A stretch of 64,000 nucleotides of DNA from Halorussus lipolyticus (GCF_029338375.1 NZ_CP119804.1:3058955-3122954); one strand, 5' to 3'; counted from the first letter of the stretch, positions 50,582 to 59,600 are shown. Numbers and translations are program-made. Notes: generated by a model not told the origin, from the sequence alone.

Positions 50582-50959
50582 CTACGCTTCCTGCCGGTAG
50601 GACGCCCACGCAACGTCGTCCTCCCGGAGTTTGACGGTGATGGTCTCGACCTCGGGGGCGTCGAGACTGTCGGCGAATCGCTCGCCGAAGACGCGCGCGA
50701 AGTGTTCGAGGCTCGGGTTGAGGTCCTCGAACTCGGGCAGGTCGTTCAGGGTCGCGTCCCGGTAGCGGGCCACCGTGGCGTCGATTCGCTCGTTCAGGGC
50801 GTCGATGTCGGCGAGGTAGCCGTAGTCGTTTAGCTCCTCGCCCGCGAGTCCGACCTTCGCGGTGAAGTGATGCGAGTGGAGGTCCCCCTCGGGACCGGGG
50901 TTAGGGACCGTCAGGAAGTGCTGTGCCACGAACGCGCGTTCGACCGTGACGGAGTACAT
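50582..50959 (-). CDS. 6-pyruvoyl-tetrahydropterin synthase (QueD/PTPS)-family protein
   Basis: 125 residues. ERAFVAQHFLTVPNPGPEGDLHSHHFTAKVGL shows zinc-ligand histidines (His14, His28, His30) in the PTPS layout. The general-base cysteine that normally precedes the HxH pair is absent, with Glu24 in that stretch. The late NPSLEHFARVFGERFADSL and VKLREDDVAWASYR (substrate glutamate) are conserved. PTPS enzymes convert dihydroneopterin triphosphate to pyruvoyl-, carboxy- or hydroxymethyl-pterins. The absent cysteine points to a variant reaction. It leads a minus-strand operon. Confidence 0.85.
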   Translation of the reverse strand: MYSVTVERAFVAQHFLTVPNPGPEGDLHSHHFTAKVGLAGEELNDYGYLADIDALNERIDATVARYRDATLNDLPEFEDLNPSLEHFARVFGERFADSLDAPEVETITVKLREDDVAWASYRQEA

Positions 50960-51362
50960 TCCACGAGAGACACGACGGCGACGAGTATGAAAGTCGGGGT
51001 CGAACGGGCGATAGCGAGCGACCGATACCGTGTCGCCGATACCGACGACTGACGAGGAGACCACCCCAAACCCCCAAACTCGAACGTCGGCCATCTTCGC
51101 CGTGACAACCATCATAAGGGGCTTTGTATTTGTTTAACAATTACGAATACGTGTCTCGGACTTACTTAGGTTTCTTTAGGCCTCCGGCCCGCGGTCGCGG
51201 CGCGGGGCGGTGCGGTGACGCCTCGGCTTCGGCAACAGTAGCGTTGCCGTCGCGGTGCGTTGCTGTCGGCGGTACGGGCTGTTGCTGTCCGTTATTCGGT
51301 CCAGTCCTGCCACAGTTTTGGCGCTGTCGAGGTCAAGCAGTCGGGAGTCGAGTTCCGAGGAG
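50960..51362. other. Spacer upstream of the PTPS-like gene with a dispersed-repeat copy
   Basis: 403 bases. It contains an AT-rich patch (51120-51180, TTTGTATTTGTTTAACAATTACG, CTTAGGTTTCTTTAGG), the third copy of the dispersed repeat (51186-51228), and short GTTGCTGT-type repeats. A promoter for the PTPS-like operon is likely near 51120. No gene seen. Confidence 0.5.
51186..51228 (+). repeat. Dispersed intergenic repeat, copy 3
   Basis: GGCCCGCGGTCGCGG and GACGCCTCGGCTTCGG match the second half of copy 1 (6072-6118) with a few substitutions and small length changes. It is followed by GTTGCTGT-type short repeats, as copy 1 is followed by GCTGTA-type repeats. Confidence 0.55.
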
Positions 51363-52415
51363 TCAGTACTCGAAAATCACGCCCAGCGCCTCCGAGGGGT
51401 TCTCGTCCAGTAGCTCGTAGGCCCGGCCGGCCTCCGAAACGTCGAACTCGTGGGTCACGAACCGCTCGGGGCCGATGTCCCGGAGTTTCTCCCACGCCAG
51501 CGAGAGGCGTCGGTCCTTCGACCACCGGCCTCGAAGTTCGGGGTCGATGGTGCTGACCTGACTGCTCTCCAGACTCACCCGACTCCGGTGGAACCGCCCG
51601 CCGAGGTCCAACTCGGTCGGTTTGGTGCCGTACCACGACCCGACCACGACCCGGCCGTCGTACCCCGTCGCCGAGACGGCCGAGTCCAGCGCGTCGGGGC
51701 ACCCCGTGAGTTCGTAGGTCAGGTCCGCACCCGCCGCTCGGTCGGCGTCGGGGTTGCGTGTTCCGTCGCCGCCGCCCAACCGCTCGCGGATTCGGTCGCC
51801 CGCGTCGCGGTCCTCGGCCGCCGGGTCGAGTGCAGTGTCAGCGCCCAGTTCCAGCGACCGCTCGCGCCGCGACAAGTAGTAATCCACCGTTACGAGGTCG
51901 CTTACCGGGCACTCGCCGAGGAGCGCGGTCGTGAGCAGGCCGACCACACCCTGTCCGAAGACGGCCACGCGCTCGCCGAGGCGGGGTGCGCCGTCTTGCA
52001 GGAAGTTGACCGCCGTCTCGACGTTCGGGAGGAAGGTGGCCTCCTCGGCCGAGCAGTCGTCGGGCACGACCAGCAGGTCCGAGACCGGCGCGCAGAAGTG
52101 GCTCTCGTGGGGGTTGAAGCCGAACACCTCCCGACCCTCCCACGACGTGTCTACTCCGGGACCGGCCTCCTCGACCCGACCGACCGCGGCGTAGCCGTAC
52201 CGGAGCGGGAACTCGAAGGTGCCCGCCAGCGCGTCGATGGTCGCGTCGGCGGCCATTCCTGTCGGGACCTCGCCCCGGTAGACCAGCATCTCGGTGCCGG
52301 GACTGACCGCCGACCGCTCGGTCCGGACGAGAACTTCGTCCTCGCCGGGCGTCGGTAGTTCTCGCTCGCGCACCTCAACCTCGCCATTCCCCGTGAAGTA
52401 GAGTGACCGTGGCAT
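51363..52415 (-). CDS. BchC-like MDR dehydrogenase without the usual zinc ligands
   Basis: 350 residues of the medium-chain dehydrogenase fold. RTERSAVSPGTEMLVYRGEVP replaces the catalytic-zinc Cys motif with the SPGTE signature of the BchC/2-desacetyl-2-hydroxyethyl-bacteriochlorophyllide-dehydrogenase-like branch. FEFPLRYGYAAVGRVEEAGPGV and the Rossmann GQGVVGLLTTALL follow. This is probably an NAD(P)-dependent oxidoreductase acting on a ring-type or sugar-type substrate. It is transcribed toward the PTPS-like operon with a 403-base gap, so it may be a separate unit. ATG 52415 (MPRSLYFTGNG) chosen. Confidence 0.8.
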   Translation of the reverse strand: MPRSLYFTGNGEVEVRERELPTPGEDEVLVRTERSAVSPGTEMLVYRGEVPTGMAADATIDALAGTFEFPLRYGYAAVGRVEEAGPGVDTSWEGREVFGFNPHESHFCAPVSDLLVVPDDCSAEEATFLPNVETAVNFLQDGAPRLGERVAVFGQGVVGLLTTALLGECPVSDLVTVDYYLSRRERSLELGADTALDPAAEDRDAGDRIRERLGGGDGTRNPDADRAAGADLTYELTGCPDALDSAVSATGYDGRVVVGSWYGTKPTELDLGGRFHRSRVSLESSQVSTIDPELRGRWSKDRRLSLAWEKLRDIGPERFVTHEFDVSEAGRAYELLDENPSEALGVIFEY

Positions 52416-52648
52416 GCTCCCCATTCCGACGGCGAACCGTCGCAGTTCGATACGGTTGGATGGCTTATCGTTCTTTGGCCGGTACTCGGTTTCGATGTGG
52501 CCGCAAACCGCAAATCAGACTCGGCAACACTCGAATCAGGCTCGATAGGAACCGAGACGGTAAACGCCTCTTGAAGCCCCTGCCCGGTCGCAGGTCACGC
52601 GACTGGGCGGCCTGCACTTTCCCACCGACTGTCGCCCTGCGAAATGGT

Positions 52649-53248
52649 TTACCTTCGGCCCGAATCTCCGCCGAGGACGCCCCGAACTGCGCCACAGACG
52701 CGCTCTAGCAGGGGCTTGGCCACCGGGTTCCGGCCGACGCCGAGGTAGGCGCGCTGTGGGGTGAACTCCCCCGAGCGCATCCGGAGGACGTGGGCCACCG
52801 CGCGGTGGTTCCCGTCGGCGACGAATCGCGGCACGCACCCCTCCCGCGTCGAGACCACCAGCGGTCCCGCAGGCATCTCGTCCACGAAATCCAGCACGGT
52901 CTGCACGTCCACGCCGGTCTCGGCCGACAATTCGTCCGGGTCCTCGCGGGCGATTCGGTCGGCCGCGGAACGAACCGTCCCGTCGGGCGAGAGTTCGCGC
53001 CACCGCAGATTCCGCGGTCCCTCGATTACCCGGAGGTCGGCGAACTCCTCGCGGGAGAGGGTCGTCTCGTACCACTCGACCGGAGCGTCCCGCCAGACGA
53101 ACGCCGCCGCGCCGGGCTTGCGGTCTAAGAGTTCGTCGAGGGCCTCGCGCTCGGACAGCGAGTCGATGGGGAACCACGCTACCTCGGGATGGCTTCGCTC
53201 AACCCGGAGCCACTCGCGGAGGACCGTCACCTGAGACACGCGGCGCAT
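52649..53248 (-). CDS. ParB-like conserved haloarchaeal protein
   Basis: 199 residues. The signature FVADGNHRAVAHVLRMRSG is the ParB/sulfiredoxin-like nucleotide-binding core (DGNHRA). Before it comes a helical region DELSAETGVDVQTVLDFVDEMPAGPLVV. Relatives bind or modify nucleotides; function is unassigned. It lies upstream of the MDR dehydrogenase on the same strand, 233 bases away, so it may belong to the same cluster. Confidence 0.72.
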   Translation of the reverse strand: MRRVSQVTVLREWLRVERSHPEVAWFPIDSLSEREALDELLDRKPGAAAFVWRDAPVEWYETTLSREEFADLRVIEGPRNLRWRELSPDGTVRSAADRIAREDPDELSAETGVDVQTVLDFVDEMPAGPLVVSTREGCVPRFVADGNHRAVAHVLRMRSGEFTPQRAYLGVGRNPVAKPLLERVCGAVRGVLGGDSGRR

Positions 53249-53489
53249 TCGACTCTCCTACGGTCTGCAGTCACTCAATTCCGTCCCCGATTCGCGCCGT
53301 CACCGGATTCAAGCCGGTCGTATCTCTTCTGGCCGGGTCCGATTTCGGCGGTTCGACCGGCGACCCTCGATCCGGTGTCGAAAACGTGAAAGTAACTACG
53401 GATTTACGAGACGGCAGAGGGGTCCCGACGTTGCGAAATCGGGATTTCTAGTATCAGTCACCGCCAGATACGGGTTCTACGGTGTTAGG

Positions 53490-53497
53490 GTATTAAG
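53490..53497 (+). promoter_or_regulatory. TATA-like box of bop (GTATTAAG)
   Basis: The box lies 29-36 bases before the bop ATG, giving a near-leaderless transcript, as known for other haloarchaeal bop genes. The H. salinarum-type UAS motif (ACCC-N-ACTAGTT) is not seen upstream. Confidence 0.5.
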
Positions 53498-53525
53498 TTC
53501 GGAAAATCCTAAGCCTCGCTTCGGT

Positions 53526-54278
53526 ATGGTGTCACCTGACCAATTCGACGCATTGACGTACTGGACGCTTTGGATAACCGCGGCCGCGATGGGAGTGGGG
53601 ACCATCATCCTCTACATCAAGGGTCGGAACATGGACACCGACGAGGGCCGCGAACACGCGGTGGTCTCCATCTTCATCCCGGCCATCGCGGCGACGATGT
53701 ACCTCGCCATGGCGCTCGGGTTCGGCGTCTCCCGAATCTCGCTCGTCGGGGGCGAGGAGCAACTCGTATTCTGGGGTCGGTACGCCGACTGGGTAATCAC
53801 GACACCCCTGCTGTTGCTGGACCTCGCGCTGTTCGCCGGCGCGGACCGGGAGACCATCGGAACCCTGCTGGGTCTGGACGTGATGATGATCGTGACCGGC
53901 TTCTTCGCCGCGAGTTCGGCCCAACCCGTCAATCGGTACGTCTGGTGGGCGGTGAGTACGGGCGCGTTCGTCGTCATCCTGTACGCCATCTTCACTAAAC
54001 TGCCAAAGTTCGCCAGCGCCTACGGCGACGAGCGTGCCAGTAGCCTCGGCACCCTCCGAAACCTACTGGCGGTCCTGTGGTTCGTCTACCCCCTGCTGTG
54101 GCTGGTGGGGACCGAGGGGGCCAGCGTCGTCCCACTGGGGGTCGAGACTGTCGGATACGCGGTCCTCGACGTGACCGCCAAGGTCGTGTTCGGCTACGCC
54201 CTGCTGAGTAGCGTCGGGAGCCTCGCGCCCCGCCGCCGCGAAACCGAGACCGGAGCGGGCGTCACCGCCGACGACTGA
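53526..54278 (+). CDS. bop: Bacteriorhodopsin-type light-driven proton pump
   Basis: 250 residues, seven helices. RYADWVITTPLLLLDL carries Arg85, Asp88 and Asp99, equivalent to the bacteriorhodopsin counterion/acceptor Asp85 and donor Asp96. VLDVTAKVVFGYAL carries Asp215 and the retinal lysine Lys219. Glu197 and Glu207 fit the proton-release pair. Leu at the colour-tuning position (TTPLLLLDL) predicts green absorption. It pumps protons out on illumination. It heads a unit with the retinal-making genes that follow. Confidence 0.96.
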   Translation: MVSPDQFDALTYWTLWITAAAMGVGTIILYIKGRNMDTDEGREHAVVSIFIPAIAATMYLAMALGFGVSRISLVGGEEQLVFWGRYADWVITTPLLLLDLALFAGADRETIGTLLGLDVMMIVTGFFAASSAQPVNRYVWWAVSTGAFVVILYAIFTKLPKFASAYGDERASSLGTLRNLLAVLWFVYPLLWLVGTEGASVVPLGVETVGYAVLDVTAKVVFGYALLSSVGSLAPRRRETETGAGVTADD

Positions 54279-54424
54279 CTCGCTCGTCTCGACCCGCGAG
54301 GCCGGGCGGCGAGCGACGGTGATGCCGACTCCCCGACCCACGCCCCGGACCACCACGAACCGGTTTTCCACCGAACCGGTTTTGAATCCCGGTTGCGAAC
54401 GCCGCGAACGAGTTCGAATTCACG

Positions 54425-55297
54425 ATGACTCCCCCGCTCACCTACGTCGAGTTCCTGTCGGCCTTCCTCGCAGTACCAATCGTCGCGCTGGCGATTTCGG
54501 TCGCCCGGCGGACCGACAGCCCTCGGCGAGTCCTCGCGGGGGTGACAGCACTGGTTTGCATCGCGGTCGGCTACACCGCGCCGTGGGATAGCTATCTCAT
54601 CGGTCGCGGCGTCTGGACCTACGGCGAGGACGTCGTGGCGGTCCGGTTCGCGCGGGTCCCCCTCGGCGAGTGGCTCTTTTTCGCGCTCCAGACGATTGGG
54701 ACCGGACTGTGGTATCACCGGCTTGCTCCTCGGGGCGAGTCCGGTATCGACCCCGGACTTCCCGGCCGGGACGTGCCCGGCGAGGTCCGGGCCGGAACGG
54801 CTCGAACCGCCGGAGCAGGCGTGTGGCTGGCGATTGCGGCGCTCGGCGTCGTGCTGGTGGTCGCGTCGCCTCGGACCTACTACTTCGGCATGATACTCGC
54901 GTGGGCCGCGCCAGTCGTTGCCTTCCTCTGGGCGGTCGGCGGCCCGGTCATCCTCCGGTACCGCCGCCGCGTCCTCGCAGGGGTCGCGGTCCCGTCGGCG
55001 TACCTCTGGGTCGCCGACTGGTACGCCATCGGGTCGGGCCTCTGGACTATCTCGCCCGACTCCTCGACCGGGATTCTCGTCGCCGGACTTCCAATCGAGG
55101 AGGCCGTCTTCTTCGTTGCGACGAACCTGCTGGTGGTGCAGGGCCTCCTGCTGTTCGACTGGGTGGTTGCCCGCTCCGCCGAGCGAGGCCCCGCCTACGC
55201 CGTCTCGGGCCTACTTCCCGATTCGGTCGCTGACTCGGTGGGGTCGGTCGCGGGCCGCGTGCCGGATGTCGCGGAGGTGCGCCGCAGATGGCAGTGA
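54425..55297 (+). CDS. crtY: Lycopene beta-cyclase (carotenoid cyclase)
   Basis: 290 residues, seven helices in two repeated domains (CrtYc/CrtYd fused). PWDSYLIGRGVWTYGEDVVAVRFARVPLGEWLFFALQT and ADWYAIGSGLWTISPDSSTGILVAGLPIEEAVFFVATNLLVVQGLLLFDWVV are the paired P(L/I)xEExxFF motifs. It converts lycopene to beta-carotene, the precursor of retinal. It overlaps the brp gene by ten bases. Confidence 0.95.
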   Translation: MTPPLTYVEFLSAFLAVPIVALAISVARRTDSPRRVLAGVTALVCIAVGYTAPWDSYLIGRGVWTYGEDVVAVRFARVPLGEWLFFALQTIGTGLWYHRLAPRGESGIDPGLPGRDVPGEVRAGTARTAGAGVWLAIAALGVVLVVASPRTYYFGMILAWAAPVVAFLWAVGGPVILRYRRRVLAGVAVPSAYLWVADWYAIGSGLWTISPDSSTGILVAGLPIEEAVFFVATNLLVVQGLLLFDWVVARSAERGPAYAVSGLLPDSVADSVGSVAGRVPDVAEVRRRWQ

Positions 55298-56379
55298 CCG
55301 GCGAGCGCGAATCCGGGGAACGCGGCGGCTCTGCTGGTCCGACGCCCGGCGATTCGAGCGACGACCGCGGTTCGGCGCTGGTCGGCGTCGCGCTCGTCCC
55401 GGCGTGGGTTGCGCTCGGCGCGGTCGGCGCGCTGGCGGTCCTCGGCGACGTTTCCGACCTGCCGCCCGCGGTGCGCTACCTCCCGTTTCTGGCCAGTCTG
55501 GTCGTCTTCGGGCTACCCCACGGCGGGGCCGACCACCTCGCGGTCGCTCGCCTCGGCGGGTCTCGGCCGTGGGTCGCGGTCGGTGCGGCGTATCTGGTCG
55601 GCGGCGCGGCCTACCTCGGGGTCTGGCTGGTCTCGCCCGCGGTCGGATTCGCGTCGTTCATCGCGCTGACGTGGTACCACTGGGGGCAGGGTGACCTCTA
55701 CGTCCTGCTGTCGGTCGGCGACCACCTCCGGACTCGCGGTCAGCGCCTCTCTGCGCTCGCGGTCCGGGGCGGGATTCCGATGGTGGTCCCGCTGGTCGGG
55801 TTTCCGGGCGTCTACCGGTCGGTCGCAGAGGCCACGATTCGGCTGTTCGACCCCGGAATCGTCGGTTCGGCCGCGCTCGCCGCCGCCTTTCGGCCCGAAA
55901 CTCGGCTCGCGCTCGGCGGGGGACTGGCGGCGCTCTCGGTGGGTGCGCTCGCAGTCGGTGCGGTCCGGACCGGAACCGAGAGCCGTAGCTGGCGAATCGA
56001 CGCGCTCGAAACCGGTCTGCTCTGGGCGTACTTCCTCGTCGTGCCGCCGATACTCGCGGTCGGTCTCTACTTCTGTCTCTGGCACTCGGTCCGCCACGTC
56101 GCCAGACTCCTCGTGGTGGAAGACGAGTCGGCGCTCGAACCCGACCGACTCGGCCCCGCGCTCGCTGGGTTTGGCCGGGACGCGCTCCCGAACACGGTCG
56201 GCGCGCTGGCGGTGCTGGGCGGTCTGGCGGTTGTCGCCCCACCCGAGGAGGGACTGCTGTCGCTCCTCGGCCTCTATCTCGTGCTGTTAGCGGTGCTGAC
56301 GCTCCCCCACACTGCCGTCGTCACGTGGATGGACCACCGCGAGGGTGTCTGGTCGGTCGAGGCGTCAGGTCGGGGCTAA
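55288..56379 (+). CDS. brp: Brp/Blh-family beta-carotene 15,15'-dioxygenase
   Basis: 363 residues, polytopic. Histidine-rich motifs are in order FGLPHGGADHLAV, FIALTWYHWGQGDLYVL, LWHSVRHVARLLVVE and LTLPHTAVVTWMDHREG. They form the iron site that cleaves beta-carotene to two retinals. It completes the opsin-chromophore unit bop-crtY-brp. It ends with its stop interlocked with that of the convergent next gene. Confidence 0.94.
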   Translation: MAVTGERESGERGGSAGPTPGDSSDDRGSALVGVALVPAWVALGAVGALAVLGDVSDLPPAVRYLPFLASLVVFGLPHGGADHLAVARLGGSRPWVAVGAAYLVGGAAYLGVWLVSPAVGFASFIALTWYHWGQGDLYVLLSVGDHLRTRGQRLSALAVRGGIPMVVPLVGFPGVYRSVAEATIRLFDPGIVGSAALAAAFRPETRLALGGGLAALSVGALAVGAVRTGTESRSWRIDALETGLLWAYFLVVPPILAVGLYFCLWHSVRHVARLLVVEDESALEPDRLGPALAGFGRDALPNTVGALAVLGGLAVVAPPEEGLLSLLGLYLVLLAVLTLPHTAVVTWMDHREGVWSVEASGRG

Positions 56380-56591
56380 CTCGCGGCGCTCTCGTCGTCC
56401 TCGGGGTCGTCGTCCTTCTGGAGCAACTCGTGGATGTCGTCCTCGTCGAGGAGGTCCACCAGACTCTCGCCGTTCTCCCACGCGGCTATCTCCTCGGCGG
56501 TCAGCCAGTTCGAGGGGTCTCGTCCCTTCGCTTCCATCAGTCCCGAGAGCTTGTCGTCCAAGTCTTCCGGGTCGTACCCACCCACAGGCAT
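56376..56591 (-). CDS. Small acidic haloarchaeal protein
   Basis: 71 residues: MPVGGYDPEDLDDKLSGLMEAKGRDPSNWLTAEEIAAWENGESLVDLLDEDDIHELLQKDDDPEDDESAAS. It is helical and very acidic with no motifs. ATG 56591 was chosen because the longer frame starts in promoter-like sequence. Stop codons of this gene and brp overlap as CTAA. Confidence 0.6.
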   Translation of the reverse strand: MPVGGYDPEDLDDKLSGLMEAKGRDPSNWLTAEEIAAWENGESLVDLLDEDDIHELLQKDDDPEDDESAAS

Positions 56592-56867
56592 ACCGTCGGC
56601 TACGGTTTCAGCCTCCTTAGCCCTCGGGGCCGTTCCGTCGGCGGCCCGTTCGGAGAAAGAAACAAATACGTTTCTCAAACACAGGGGCGTAATTCTTTTC
56701 CACTCATGGAGATGTCCGATTATGGGGTCCGCTAAAGCGAGGAGGCTCCTCCGTGAGCGAAAATCCGCGCCGCCAGTTTCCCACTGGAAATAGATTTGCT
56801 ATATCGAAATCCGGTTTATCGGTGCGAGGCGAAACCGACAAACGCCCGGAACCGAAAGCATCGGGCG

Positions 56868-57860
56868 ATGGACTGCGACAAATGCGACCGCGAGTCGGTG
56901 ATGCACGCCGCCTACTCGGGGTTGCACCTCTGCGAGGACCACTTCGTCGCCTCCGTGGACAAGCGGGTCCGGCGTCGGATTCGAGAGGACGATTTAGTTC
57001 CGAGCGACGCCACGCCCGACAACCCCCAGACGTGGGTCATCGGCCTGTCTGGCGGCAAGGACAGCGTGGTGTTGACCGACATCCTCTACCGAACCTTCGA
57101 GAAGGACCCGCGCATCGAACTCGTCGCGCTCACGATTCACGAGGGCATCGAGGGCTACCGCGACGAGAGCGTGGACGCCTGCGAGGAGTTGACCGACGAG
57201 TTGGGCATCCGCCACGAACTCGTGACCTACGAAGACGAGTTCGGCGTCCAGATGGACGACGTGGTGGAGAAAGACCCCGAGAACATGGCCGCCTGCGCCT
57301 ACTGCGGGGTGTTCCGCCGTGACCTGCTGTCGCGCTACGCCGAAAAACTGGGCGCGGACAAACTCCTGACGGGCCACAATCTGGACGACGAGGCCGAAAC
57401 CGCGCTGATGAACTTCTTGGAGGGCGACGTGGCCCAAATCGCCAAGCACTTCGACGCCAGTCTCGGCGGGTTCGAGGAGCGCGACGACGGGTCGGGCGCG
57501 CGCGAAGAACAGGACGACTTCGTGCCGCGGGCCAAACCCCTCCGGGACGTGCCCGAGAAGGAAGTCGCCCTCTACGCCCACGTCGCGGACCTGCCCGCCC
57601 ACATCACCGAGTGCCCCCACGCCGAAGAAGCCTACCGCGGCGAGATACAGGAACTCCTCTACCAACTCGAGGAGAACCACCCCGGCACGCGCCACTCCAT
57701 CATGGCCGGGTACGAAGAACTCGCGGAACTGGCCGCCAAGGAGTTCGGCGCGCGCGACGAGGGCCGGGCCGAACTCGGCGAGTGCGAACGGTGTGGGTCC
57801 TCGACCACGCGGGACCTCTGCCGGAAGTGTTCGCTGTTAGACGCGATTCACGCGGTCTGA
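56868..57860 (+). CDS. ncsA: tRNA 2-thiolation protein NcsA
   Basis: 330 residues. N-terminal zinc ligands CDKC (3-6) and LCEDH (22-25). PP-loop SGGKDS at 61-66 for ATP-dependent adenylation of tRNA U34. Catalytic AACAYCGVFRRDLL and GHNLDDEAET follow. The C-terminal zinc ribbon is ECERCGSSTTRDLCRKC. It thiolates tRNA wobble uridine together with SAMP proteins and the E1-like UbaA encoded at 28.7 kb. The ATG at 56868 (MDCDKCDRE) is canonical. Confidence 0.93.
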   Translation: MDCDKCDRESVMHAAYSGLHLCEDHFVASVDKRVRRRIREDDLVPSDATPDNPQTWVIGLSGGKDSVVLTDILYRTFEKDPRIELVALTIHEGIEGYRDESVDACEELTDELGIRHELVTYEDEFGVQMDDVVEKDPENMAACAYCGVFRRDLLSRYAEKLGADKLLTGHNLDDEAETALMNFLEGDVAQIAKHFDASLGGFEERDDGSGAREEQDDFVPRAKPLRDVPEKEVALYAHVADLPAHITECPHAEEAYRGEIQELLYQLEENHPGTRHSIMAGYEELAELAAKEFGARDEGRAELGECERCGSSTTRDLCRKCSLLDAIHAV

Positions 57861-57879
57861 TTCTTCGGGTCGCACTCGG

Positions 57880-58038
57880 TTGCTTTCCGGCCCCTCTTTC
57901 TGCGAGAGCCTCGGGTTCCAACGCAACAACGAGTTGTATCTGGTCGAACGCATCGACCAGTTCGGTAGCAATCCGAACCCGTCGCCCAAGAGCGTGGTGA
58001 CTGAGGAGTCCGTCGCTACCTTCGACATCGTGGAGTAA
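57880..58038 (+). pseudogene. Possible gene remnant downstream of ncsA
   Basis: A coding-like frame (SLGFQRNNELYLVERIDQFG and SNPNPSPKSVVTEESVATF in pieces) ends at a TAA at 58036 with haloarchaeal-like codon use. It has no good start (a TTG at 57880 only) and no upstream counterpart. It could be the 3' end of a gene lost by deletion, or a tiny protein. Confidence 0.3.
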
Positions 58039-58101
58039 CTACCCCGAAAAAGACCGCAGTCGGTAGTTCGAGCGCCGTCGAGCCGAAAAAACCGAACGCA
58101 G

Positions 58102-59415
58102 TTAGCGGATTACGTCGAGACCGTTGTTCTTCTCGACTTCGTCCTGTCCGCCGTCGCTCTTGGTGCCCCACGAATCGTCGGAACTCGACCCGCCCATCGC
58201 GTCGTGAGTGCCGCCGGTGGTGCCCGTCCCGCCGGTGGTGCCGGTACCGCCCGTACCCATACTGCCACCGGTCCCCGACGAACCGCCGTTCCCGCCGAAG
58301 TTCGCGGCGTCCTCGAGGTGCTGGCTGGCGTCGAACGACTGGGCGTCAACGTCGCGCATCTGCTTGCGGGACTTGTCGGCCTGCTTCTGGGTCGAGGGAC
58401 CGAGGACCTGCGCGCTCTGGACGCCGGTCATGATGGCCATGACCCGGACCTTGCCCTTGTAGTTGTCCTGAATCCGTGCGCCCCAGATGACGTTCGCGCT
58501 GGCTTCGAGGCGCTCGGTGATGTTGCTGGCGATGGATTCGGCCTCTTTGAGCGTGAGGTCCGGACCGCCCGTGATGTGGACCAGTCCGCCCGAGGCCCCG
58601 CGGTAGTCCACGTCCAACAGCGGGTGGTTCATCGCGTCGCGGACGACCTCCTCGGTCTTGTTCTTGTCTTGGGTCTCGCCGACCAGCATTACCGCGACTC
58701 CGCCCTGATTCATGATAGAGGTCATGTCGGCGTAGTCGAGGTTGATGAGCGAGGGCTGGGTAATCGTCTCGGAGATGCCCTTGACCGTCTCGGCGATAAT
58801 CTGATCCATCACCGAGAACGCCTTGCCGATGGGCAGGTTCGGCACGTAGTCGAGCAGTCGGTTGTTGTCGAGGACGATGATGGAGTCGGCCTCGTTACGG
58901 AGCTTTTCGAGGCCCTCCTCTGCTTTCACCGTCCGCGCGCGCTCGACGTTGAACGGCGTCGAGACCATGCCGACGACGATAGCGCCCTGCTCTTTGGCGA
59001 TTTTCGAGACGACCGGTGCCGCACCGGTCCCCGTGCCGCCGCCCATGCCTGCGGTGACGAAAACGAGGTCCGCATCGCCGAGTACCTCCTTGATGGTCCC
59101 CTGAGCCATCTCGGTGGCGCGCTCGCCCATCGACGGGTCGCCTCCGGCACCGAGACCGTTGGTCAGGCTTTTGCCGACCAGAATCTTGGTGTCGGCCTCA
59201 ATCATCTTGAGGTGCTGTTTGTCCGTGTTGATGGCGACGGTGTCGGCCCCTTCGACGCCGATGTTGTAGAGCCGATTGACGGTGTTGTTACCGGCACCGC
59301 CACAGCCGACGATGACGATTCGGGGGTCTCCGAACTCGTCTCCGTTGACCGACGCATCCATCTCACGGCTCTCCTCCTCGGCGTTCTCCAAGGCGTCCTG
59401 AACGATATCCTGCAT
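58102..59415 (-). CDS. ftsZ2: Cell division GTPase FtsZ2
   Basis: 437 residues. The N-terminus [20 protein letters not shown] is typical of haloarchaeal FtsZ2. GTP-binding: [20 protein letters not shown] at 125-131 and the T7 loop NLDYADM at 225-231. A Gly/Thr/Ser-rich linker (GGTGTTGG repeats) precedes the conserved C-terminal peptide NNGLDVIR. FtsZ2 drives constriction of the division ring after FtsZ1 builds its scaffold. Transcribed with the RHH gene cdrS two bases upstream. Confidence 0.96.
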   Translation of the reverse strand: MQDIVQDALENAEEESREMDASVNGDEFGDPRIVIVGCGGAGNNTVNRLYNIGVEGADTVAINTDKQHLKMIEADTKILVGKSLTNGLGAGGDPSMGERATEMAQGTIKEVLGDADLVFVTAGMGGGTGTGAAPVVSKIAKEQGAIVVGMVSTPFNVERARTVKAEEGLEKLRNEADSIIVLDNNRLLDYVPNLPIGKAFSVMDQIIAETVKGISETITQPSLINLDYADMTSIMNQGGVAVMLVGETQDKNKTEEVVRDAMNHPLLDVDYRGASGGLVHITGGPDLTLKEAESIASNITERLEASANVIWGARIQDNYKGKVRVMAIMTGVQSAQVLGPSTQKQADKSRKQMRDVDAQSFDASQHLEDAANFGGNGGSSGTGGSMGTGGTGTTGGTGTTGGTHDAMGGSSSDDSWGTKSDGGQDEVEKNNGLDVIR

Positions 59416-59417
59416 GT

Positions 59418-59600
59418 TTACACCTTCGCCCACGACCGCTTGCTAGACGTCTGCTCGGTCGTGTCTTCGTCGTGTTCGTTCAACATGTCTCGAACGGCGG
59501 CCCGAATCGCTTCGCTCCGGTTCGGGAACTCCCCGGTCTCGACCATCTGTTCGACCTCCTCGATCTGCTGTTTCGGAATGCGAAGTGTCACACGCTCCAT
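59418..59600 (-). CDS. cdrS: Cell-division regulator CdrS (ribbon-helix-helix)
   Basis: 60 residues. [43 protein letters not shown] is a complete RHH (CopG/MetJ-type) DNA-binding domain, followed by a Thr/Gln/Ser tail. Position directly upstream of ftsZ2 matches CdrS, described as an RHH transcription factor that controls ftsZ2 and other division genes. It is presumably translated from the same mRNA as ftsZ2. Confidence 0.9.
   Translation of the reverse strand: MERVTLRIPKQQIEEVEQMVETGEFPNRSEAIRAAVRDMLNEHDEDTTEQTSSKRSWAKV

Noticed and set aside
58102-58350. CRISPR-like repeats in the ftsZ2 3' end
   Set aside because: The repeated GGTGTT units encode the Gly/Thr linker of FtsZ2 and have no spacer structure.
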